The notes beneath the pieces are model-generated. The model was not told the DNA's origin. It saw nothing but the letters and a program-made list of their open reading frames with translations, and did not search any database. From Pseudomonadota bacterium (GTDB taxonomy: Bacteria > Pseudomonadota > Gammaproteobacteria > Burkholderiales > Burkholderiaceae_D), in contig JAEWEK010000411.1 of the NCBI GenBank assembly GCA_023389425.1, positions 1-11,372 on the forward strand: 11,372 nucleotides of DNA. The letters are read 5' to 3'. Both the position numbers and the translations under genes were made by a program. This document shows positions 6,955 to 11,372 of the stretch, one piece after another. Every line of letters starts with the position of its first letter. Positions within the stretch are counted from its first letter, which is position 1.

Positions 6955-7403
6955 TCCGGCGCCTGGCATGCATTTTCCTGCTGATGTTGGCGCCAGCCGC
7001 CTGTGCCGCGCCGGCTGTGTCACCACTGGCCGACTGGCAGGCCGACAGCCGCGAAGCCGCGCGCAGCGGGCGCCCGCTGGTACTGTTCTTCACCTTGCCC
7101 GGCTGCCGCTACTGTGAGGACGTGCGCCAGCGCTACATGCTGTCGCTGGTGCGGCAGGGCCGGCTGGTGCGCGAAGTCGTATTGGGCGATAGGGCGCCGG
7201 TCGCAGGCATGGACGGCGCGCCGACCCAGGAAGCGGTGGTGCGCAAATACGGCGTGCGTGCGGCGCCGACGGTGTTGCTGGTGGATGCGCAGGGGCGCGT
7301 GCTGGCCGAGCCGATCGTCGGCGGCGATGTGGCCGGCATGTACGGCGGCTATCTGGACAATGCCTTCGAACGGGCAGGGCGGGAGCTGTCCCGCCGGCCT
7401 TAG
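6951..7403 (+). CDS. Secreted thioredoxin-fold protein, SoxW/SoxS-like
   Basis: This is a 150-residue protein with an N-terminal signal sequence (residues 1-20, cleavage near CAA-PAV). Its thioredoxin-like active site PGCRYCEDV has the redox pair Cys52-Cys55, and RAAPTVLLVD carries the likely cis-proline (Pro106). The beta-strand before the motif (LVLFFTLPGC) resembles the SoxW/SoxS and DsbE-like group, which often has PGCxYC. The ATG overlaps the previous stop (ATGA, 6951-6954), so soxB and both thioredoxins form a coupled string. It is probably a periplasmic thiol reductant supporting the Sox cycle. The CRYC dipeptide differs from the CPYC common in SoxW, so a specific symbol is withheld. 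Its stop overlaps that of the convergent DUF535 gene. Confidence 0.83.
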   Translation: MIRRLACIFLLMLAPAACAAPAVSPLADWQADSREAARSGRPLVLFFTLPGCRYCEDVRQRYMLSLVRQGRLVREVVLGDRAPVAGMDGAPTQEAVVRKYGVRAAPTVLLVDAQGRVLAEPIVGGDVAGMYGGYLDNAFERAGRELSRRP

Positions 7404-8290
7404 CGGATGCGGGCGTTGCGAAAGCGGGCCAGCAGGGCTTCCATCTGGTTTTCCGCCGACGCCTGCAGGGCGAAGCGCTTGCGCATCTCCGAGCGCTTGT
7501 GCGACGGGACCGATTCGAGGTCGCGCGGGGCGGCCTCGCAGGGCAGCTCGAAATTGCCGTCGCTGCGCTGGGTGGCTTTCATTTCGCGCCAGGTGGCGTC
7601 GTAATCGGACGAGATCCGTTCGACGCGGCGCCAGTTGACGACGATGCGGTTGCTGTTGCTGACCAGGATGACGTTCTCGCAGCCGAGGCAGGCGCCGAGC
7701 CGGCGCAGGACCGCGACCATGAAATTCTTCGGGCGGAAGCCGTGCAGTTCGCGCGTGAGCTGCTTGACGACGGCCGCGCCGTTGTCGGCGCTGATGCCTT
7801 GCAGTCCGCCCAGCGCCAGGTGGCGGCGTCCATCCTGCAGCATGAAGGTGAAGCTGAGCGTGTAGAGGGTCTGGCCGTGGCTGCACAGGTGCAGCGCCAG
7901 TTCGCCCTCGCGGTGCGCCTCGCTGATCGCCGACAGCTTCAGGCTGACCGGCATGCCGCCCTTGCCCTCGAACTCGGCCAGCGTCACCGGCACCAGCGCG
8001 GCGCGCCGCACCAGCTGCACCAGGCCCGCTTCGCCGATCGCGCGGTAGTGATTCATCAGCACGTCGACGCGGCCGCCGCAGCCGAGGTGGTTCGACAGGT
8101 AGGGACGGTAGATCTTGTGGACGATCTTCGGCAGCGTCGGCGCCAGGTCGCGCAGCACCGGGTGCTGCTCGACGTAGCCCTTCCAGCGGCGGGTGTGGCG
8201 CGGATGGAGCGCGGCGCCCAGGATCAGCTTAGCGCGGTCCTTCAGCGTCGGGCGGTACGGGCTGGTAATCAGGTACTCGGTCAGATACAT
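7400..8290 (-). CDS. VirK/YbjX family (DUF535) protein
   Basis: The 296-residue product has the features of the VirK/YbjX (DUF535) family: an N-terminal HPVLRDL segment, YRPYLSNHLG followed by RVDVLMNHY (about 62-82), GELALHLCSHGQTLYTLSFTF (about 129-149), LGGLQG, and the family-typical LHGFRPKNFMVAVLRRLG (about 183-200) leading to ILVSNSNRIV. No signal peptide or membrane segment is seen. The biochemical role is unknown. Salmonella relatives (VirK, SomA/YbjX) have been reported as PhoP-controlled and linked to envelope or antimicrobial-peptide tolerance. The ATG at 8288-8290 has only a weak upstream GGGA. Its promoter region carries the palindrome shared with the promoter after the kinase gene. 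It converges on the Sox cluster with a 3-4 base stop overlap and no room for a terminator between. Confidence 0.87.
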   Translation of the reverse strand: MYLTEYLITSPYRPTLKDRAKLILGAALHPRHTRRWKGYVEQHPVLRDLAPTLPKIVHKIYRPYLSNHLGCGGRVDVLMNHYRAIGEAGLVQLVRRAALVPVTLAEFEGKGGMPVSLKLSAISEAHREGELALHLCSHGQTLYTLSFTFMLQDGRRHLALGGLQGISADNGAAVVKQLTRELHGFRPKNFMVAVLRRLGACLGCENVILVSNSNRIVVNWRRVERISSDYDATWREMKATQRSDGNFELPCEAAPRDLESVPSHKRSEMRKRFALQASAENQMEALLARFRNARIR

Positions 8291-8334
8291 AGTGAATCCC
8301 GGCGCGCTTCAGGGGCCGGCTAAGGAAGCGGCAA

Positions 8335-8380
8335 AGTATAGTGGAGGCAATGTTCCGTAAAGATTACGGTTTTGTAATCT
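8335..8380 (-). promoter_or_regulatory. Promoter and putative response-regulator operator for the DUF535 gene
   Basis: On the minus strand a near-consensus -10 hexamer TATACT lies at 8340-8335. Twenty-two bases upstream of it ends the palindrome ATTAC-N6-GTAAT (8378-8363), within longer arms AGATTAC (8361-8367) and GTAATCT (8374-8380). A further half-site, TTTAC (8361-8357), follows after one base and also makes CCGTAA-AGA-TTACGG. No good -35 hexamer sits at 17-base spacing. TTTACG is 15 bases away and coincides with the operator, as expected for an activator-dependent promoter. Assignment to the adjacent OmpR-type regulator is inferred from the recurrence of the motif at 10681-10713. Confidence 0.62.
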
Positions 8381-8562
8381 GTTGCAAGCGTCGGCGGACT
8401 CCGATATTGGGTTTGTAACGTAATGTATCTGCCGCGTTGCCGTCCATCATCAGCGTGCATACGGGCAGCGTCAATGCGCTCGCGGGAAACTTTCGGTGGT
8501 TACACAACACTTTTTCAGGCTTTTGATGCCGCAGGGGGCGCAGGTCGCCCGTGCGAGCCCCG

Positions 8563-8592
8563 TGCTATAGTCGGAAATGGCGATTTCGCCAT
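8563..8592 (+). promoter_or_regulatory. Extended -10 promoter and start-site palindrome of the regulator gene
   Basis: TGC-TATAGT (8563-8571) fits an extended -10 element, which can function without a good -35; none is seen 17 bases upstream. Transcription would begin near 8578. A 7-base inverted repeat, ATGGCGA-TT-TCGCCAT (8577-8592), starts at that point. It could be an operator over the start site or a 5'-end hairpin of the mRNA. The leader to the ATG at 8610 would be about 30 bases. Confidence 0.45.
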
Positions 8593-8609
8593 CAGTCATA
8601 GCGCCAATC

Positions 8610-9314
8610 ATGTTGCATTGCCTACTCATCGAAGACGACACCGAGACGCGCCGCCATCTTTCCACCGGCCTCCAGCGCCACGGCTATTCCGTAACGGGCT
8701 GTGCCGACGGAAGCGAGGGCGAGCGCATGCTGCGGGACGGGAACTGGGACGTGGTCATTCTCGATCGTATGCTGCCCGGCGTGATCGACGGCCTGGCCCT
8801 GCTGGAAGGGATGCGCAGCCGCGCCGACGCCACGCCGGTGCTGGTGCTGAGCGCCATGAACAGCGTCGACGAGCGCGTGCGCGGACTGCACGCCGGCGGC
8901 GACGACTACCTCGCCAAGCCGTTCGCGCTGGCCGAGCTGCTGGCCCGGGTCGAGAACCTGGTGCGGCGCGCCGCCAGCACGCGCGCGGTGAGCCAGCTGC
9001 AGGTGGCCGACCTGCAGCTCGACCTGCGCGCCATGCGCGCCTCGCGCGCCGGCCAGACCATTCCGCTGCAGCCGCGCGAGTTCCGCCTGCTCGAATACCT
9101 GATGCGCCACGAAGGCCAGACCGTCACCCGCACCATGCTGCTGGAAGACGTATGGGACTACCATTTCGACCCGCAGACCAACGTCATCGACGTGCAGGTC
9201 AGCCGCCTGCGCGGCAAGGTCGACAAGGGCTTCGACCTGCCGCTGATCCATACCGTGCGCGGCACCGGCTACACCCTGAAGGCGCCAACCGCCGATGACA
9301 GCGCCCAGCTTTAG
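8610..9314 (+). CDS. OmpR-family DNA-binding response regulator
   Basis: This is a two-component response regulator of 234 residues from the ATG at 8610. The receiver domain (1-120) has the acidic pocket EDD (8-10), phospho-acceptor Asp52 in VVILDRMLPG, Ser81 in VLVLSAMNS and Lys103 in DDYLAKPF. The C-terminal winged-helix DNA-binding domain (about 135-230) has LQPREFRLLEYL, VWDYHFDPQTNVIDVQVSRLR and HTVRGTGYTL, all typical of OmpR/PhoB-type regulators. An ATG at 8577 would add 11 residues (MAISPSVIAPI) that no such regulator needs. It lies at the predicted transcription start, so 8610 is preferred although neither has a clear ribosome-binding site. It overlaps the kinase gene by 20 bases. 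The input signal is unknown; neighbouring efflux genes would suit metal or envelope stress sensing. Confidence 0.92.
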   Translation: MLHCLLIEDDTETRRHLSTGLQRHGYSVTGCADGSEGERMLRDGNWDVVILDRMLPGVIDGLALLEGMRSRADATPVLVLSAMNSVDERVRGLHAGGDDYLAKPFALAELLARVENLVRRAASTRAVSQLQVADLQLDLRAMRASRAGQTIPLQPREFRLLEYLMRHEGQTVTRTMLLEDVWDYHFDPQTNVIDVQVSRLRGKVDKGFDLPLIHTVRGTGYTLKAPTADDSAQL

Positions 9315-10695
9315 CCTGCGCGGATCGATCGCGGCGCGGCTGGCGCTCGGCTACGGCCTGCTGGTGGCGCTGTCGATGGCCGCGCTGGCGGCGGTGCTGT
9401 ACTTCGGCACGGTGGGCGTGCTCGAACATTCGATCGACGCCAAGATCAATTCCGTCGCCGAGCGCCTGATGGAGCGCTACCGCGAAGGCGGCCTGGACGC
9501 GCTGCAGGACGAGATCGGACTCCAGCTGAACGACCGCATCGACACCGACACCGAAGTGCTGGTGCTGCTGTCGCCGCAGGGGCGGGCGCTGGCCGGCAAC
9601 CTGCGTGGCTGGAGCGGACCGCCGCCGGTGCTGGACCAGATGGCCTATCGCACGCTATCGCGCGAGGGCGAGCGCTTCTCGGCGCGGCTGTTGACCTTGC
9701 CGCTGGACGGCGGGGCGCGGCTGGTGGTCGGGCGCGACCTGCGCGAGGTGGACGCGGTGCGCGGCGTGATCGAGCGTGCGCTGGCCGTCGCCGCCGCGGT
9801 GTCGCTGCTGCTGGCCTTCGGCGGCGCGCTGCTGTTCCGGCGCCAGCTGGAACGCCGCATCGGCAGTATCCGCCGCACCGCCGGCCAGATCGCCGCCGGC
9901 GACCTGTCGCGCCGTATCGCCATCCGGGGCGACGACGAGTTCGCCCGCCTGAACGCCGACATCAACCGTATGCTCGACCGCATCGAGGAGCTGATGGAAG
10001 GCGTGCGCCACGTGTCCAACTCGATCGCGCATGACTTGCGCACGCCGCTGGGCCGGGTACGCGCGCGGCTCGAAACGGCGCTGCAGCTGGCGGCCGGCCC
10101 GGAAGCGCTGGAAGCCAGCGCGCGCGCCGCGATCGAGGAAATCGACAACGTGATTTCGGTGTTCGAAAAGCTGCTGCAGATCGCCGCCGCCGAATCCGGC
10201 GTGCGCGGCGCATCGTTCGAGCAGATCGACCTGCAGGCGATCGCCGCCGACATCGTCGAGCTGTACGAGCCCGCCGCCGAGATGCAGGGCGCGACCCTGG
10301 CCATCGAAGCGGACGGCCCGCATGTCGTGCGCGGCGACCGCCAGCTGGTGGCGGGCGCGCTCGCCGGCCTGATCGACAATGCGCTCAAATACGGCGGCGC
10401 CGGCGTCGACATCAAGGTCAGTGTGCGCGCCGAGCCGGGACAGGTGGCGCTGGTGGTGCGCGACGACGGGCCTGGCGTACCTCCCGGCGATCTGGCCCGC
10501 GTGTGCGAGCGCTTCTACCGTGTCGACCGCAGCCGCCACCTTCCCGGCAACGGCCTGGGGCTGTCGATCGTGACCGCCATCGCGCGCCAGCACGGCGGGC
10601 GGCTGGTGGTCGCCAACGCCGCACCGGGCCTCGAAGTGCGCCTCGAACTTCCTCCATTGCCCGAGCGGCAGGACAGCGAGATTACGGTCCCGTAA
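9295..10695 (+). CDS. Membrane sensor histidine kinase
   Basis: This is the cognate kinase of the upstream regulator, with 466 residues. Order of parts: transmembrane helix 1 (about 17-36), a periplasmic sensor region of about 125 residues (37-162), transmembrane helix 2 (163-181), a HAMP domain (about 182-235), a HisKA dimerisation domain with the phospho-acceptor His246 in SIAHDLRTPLGR, and a HATPase_c domain with the N box DNALKY (361-366), G1 box DDGPGV (390-395), F box ERFYRVDRS and G2 box GNGLGLS. The sensor region has no histidine or cysteine cluster that would indicate a metal ligand set. The start overlaps the regulator by 20 bases, implying coupled translation. Its stop codon lies inside the first downstream operator palindrome. 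Confidence 0.93.
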   Translation: MTAPSFSLRGSIAARLALGYGLLVALSMAALAAVLYFGTVGVLEHSIDAKINSVAERLMERYREGGLDALQDEIGLQLNDRIDTDTEVLVLLSPQGRALAGNLRGWSGPPPVLDQMAYRTLSREGERFSARLLTLPLDGGARLVVGRDLREVDAVRGVIERALAVAAAVSLLLAFGGALLFRRQLERRIGSIRRTAGQIAAGDLSRRIAIRGDDEFARLNADINRMLDRIEELMEGVRHVSNSIAHDLRTPLGRVRARLETALQLAAGPEALEASARAAIEEIDNVISVFEKLLQIAAAESGVRGASFEQIDLQAIAADIVELYEPAAEMQGATLAIEADGPHVVRGDRQLVAGALAGLIDNALKYGGAGVDIKVSVRAEPGQVALVVRDDGPGVPPGDLARVCERFYRVDRSRHLPGNGLGLSIVTAIARQHGGRLVVANAAPGLEVRLELPPLPERQDSEITVP

Positions 10696-10740
10696 TCATT
10701 ACTGACTTGTAATTCACGCGCTGTCGGTACGCCGTATCAT
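10680..10740 (+). promoter_or_regulatory. Tandem putative regulator operator and promoter of the efflux genes
   Basis: Two copies of ATTAC-N6-GTAAT stand in tandem at 10681-10696 and 10698-10713, a 17-base period. The first is extended to GATTACGG-TC-CCGTAATC (10680-10697). A -10-like TATCAT at 10735-10740 begins 21 bases after the second copy, nearly the same spacing as at the DUF535 promoter. No good -35 hexamer is present. The arrangement suggests an activated promoter for the lipoprotein and TolC-type genes, driven by the regulator encoded just upstream. Confidence 0.6.
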
Positions 10741-10798
10741 CTCGACCGCAAAATACGCCGCCGTGTTGCGCGCGCGGCTTTCGCGTCACGAGAACCCT

Positions 10799-11155
10799 AT
10801 GCACCTCAGCCGAATCGCCTGTGTCTTCCTGGCCTTGAGCCTTGCTGCCTGCGCCCAGCCGCAGCGTGCCGCGCTGGCCGACTGGGAGCACGGGGCAAGG
10901 CGCGCACGCGTCATCGAAGCGGTCGATCCCGCGCTGGCGCGCGACCAGCTGCCCGTTTGCCTGCAGGCGCTGCCGGCCGGCGAGCTGGCGGCGCGCCGCT
11001 TCGTCAGGGTCCGCTACTGGCATGGCCGCCGTTCCTTCACCGAGGTGGCGGAAGCGACGGCTGGCGTGGAGCTGCGCTCCGGCGACGCGGTCGAACTGTG
11101 GCCCGATGCGTGTCCAGCGCGGGTGGCGCGCATGCTGGCCGCGGCCGGCCAATAA
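10799..11155 (+). CDS. Small predicted lipoprotein, unknown function
   Basis: This is a 118-residue product I do not recognise. The N-terminus is a lipoprotein signal with the lipobox LAAC (Cys18), so it should be lipid-anchored on the periplasmic side. The mature part is Arg/Ala-rich. It contains two further cysteines (LPVCLQAL and WPDACPARV) that could form a disulfide, and a short beta-rich stretch ending in RSGDAVELWPDACP. The ATG at 10799 is chosen because the signal peptide starts there; an in-frame GTG at 10763 would add charged residues before it. It sits between the shared operator and the TolC-type gene, 17 bases upstream of that gene, so it is probably co-expressed with an efflux system, perhaps as an accessory or signal-related protein. 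That role is inference only. Confidence 0.75.
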   Translation: MHLSRIACVFLALSLAACAQPQRAALADWEHGARRARVIEAVDPALARDQLPVCLQALPAGELAARRFVRVRYWHGRRSFTEVAEATAGVELRSGDAVELWPDACPARVARMLAAAGQ

Positions 11156-11172
11156 GAATCCGGAGTAGAGAA

Positions 11173-11372
11173 ATGCGACGTTTGACTCGCGCGATGGGAA
11201 TCGCGCTGCTGCCGCTGGCCGTTTGCGTGCCGCAGGCCCATGCCGACACACCGCTGTCGCTGGCGCAGGCAGTGCAGCGCGCGCTGGCGCACAACCACGA
11301 CGCGCGCCTGGCCGACATCGCCGTCGACAGCGCCGATGCCGCAGTGACGCAGGCGCAGGCCGCGCCCAACCC
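11173..11372 (+). CDS. TolC-family outer membrane efflux protein (5' part only)
   Basis: The first 66 codons of a gene continue beyond the window. A Sec signal peptide ends at AHA (about residue 24). It is followed by LSLAQAVQRALAHNHDARLADIAVDSADAAVTQAQA, cut here by the window edge at AAPNP. This is the repeat-like N-terminal start of outer membrane efflux (OEP/TolC) proteins, in which periplasmic helices alternate with the barrel. GGAG (11162-11165) lies seven bases before the ATG. The following genes would be expected to encode a membrane-fusion protein and an RND pump (CusCBA or CzcCBA type), but they are outside the window, so the substrate class is unknown. Confidence 0.85.
   Translation, partial: MRRLTRAMGIALLPLAVCVPQAHADTPLSLAQAVQRALAHNHDARLADIAVDSADAAVTQAQAAPN

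Larger units (their letters stand above)
8291..8609. other. Divergent intergenic region between DUF535 gene and regulator
   Basis: This 319-base stretch has no convincing gene. It holds the DUF535 promoter/operator (8335-8380), a tandem GTAAC-GTAAT (8415-8424) that may be an extra half-site pair, and an extended -10 element for the regulator gene (8563-8571) followed by a small palindrome (8577-8592). Between about 8430 and 8560 nothing further was recognised. Open frames running through it into the regulator (for example from 8423) are shadows of the regulator in another frame. Confidence 0.6.

Noticed and set aside
8423..9298. A long plus-strand frame starting in the intergenic region and crossing the response regulator
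   Set aside because: It reads the regulator in another frame as Arg/Pro/Ala-rich low-complexity sequence; the regulator frame carries all the conserved motifs.

Overview
The window looks like chromosomal DNA from a high-GC (mid to upper 60s percent by eye) betaproteobacterium, plausibly a Massilia/Oxalobacteraceae-type organism. That placement is an inference from base composition, gene order and protein style; no marker gene proves it. Apart from its first ~125 bases the whole window has uniform composition and tightly packed genes.

Region 1 (1-7403, + strand) is a thiosulfate-oxidation (Sox) cluster in the order soxC-soxD-[REP-type hairpin]-soxY-soxZ-soxA-soxX-soxB, followed by two secreted thioredoxin-fold genes. 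SoxY carries the sulfur substrate on the cysteine of its C-terminal GGCGG motif, with SoxZ as partner. SoxAX couples thiosulfate to that cysteine, SoxB hydrolyses off sulfate, and SoxCD oxidises the remaining sulfane sulfur. The thioredoxin-like proteins probably keep the SoxY cysteine or other periplasmic thiols reduced. soxC has no N-terminus here: its recognisable part begins at about base 131, and the preceding ~125 bases are much more AT-rich and hold a nested dyad. This suggests an insertion junction or assembly join.

Region 2 (7400-8290, - strand) is a VirK/YbjX-type (DUF535) gene that converges on the Sox cluster, with overlapping stop codons.

Region 3 (8291-10695) is a 319-base divergent intergenic region followed by an OmpR-family response regulator and a HAMP-type sensor histidine kinase with overlapping reading frames.

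Region 4 (10696-11372) holds a small lipoprotein gene and the first 66 codons of a TolC-type outer-membrane efflux protein, which runs off the window. They probably begin an efflux operon.

The most interesting non-coding signal is a palindrome, ATTAC-N6-GTAAT. It occurs once upstream of the DUF535 gene and twice in tandem upstream of the lipoprotein/efflux genes. In both places one copy ends 21-22 bases before a good -10 hexamer of the gene it faces. It is the obvious candidate binding site of the response regulator encoded between the two sites, which would place the DUF535 gene and the efflux operon in one local regulon.
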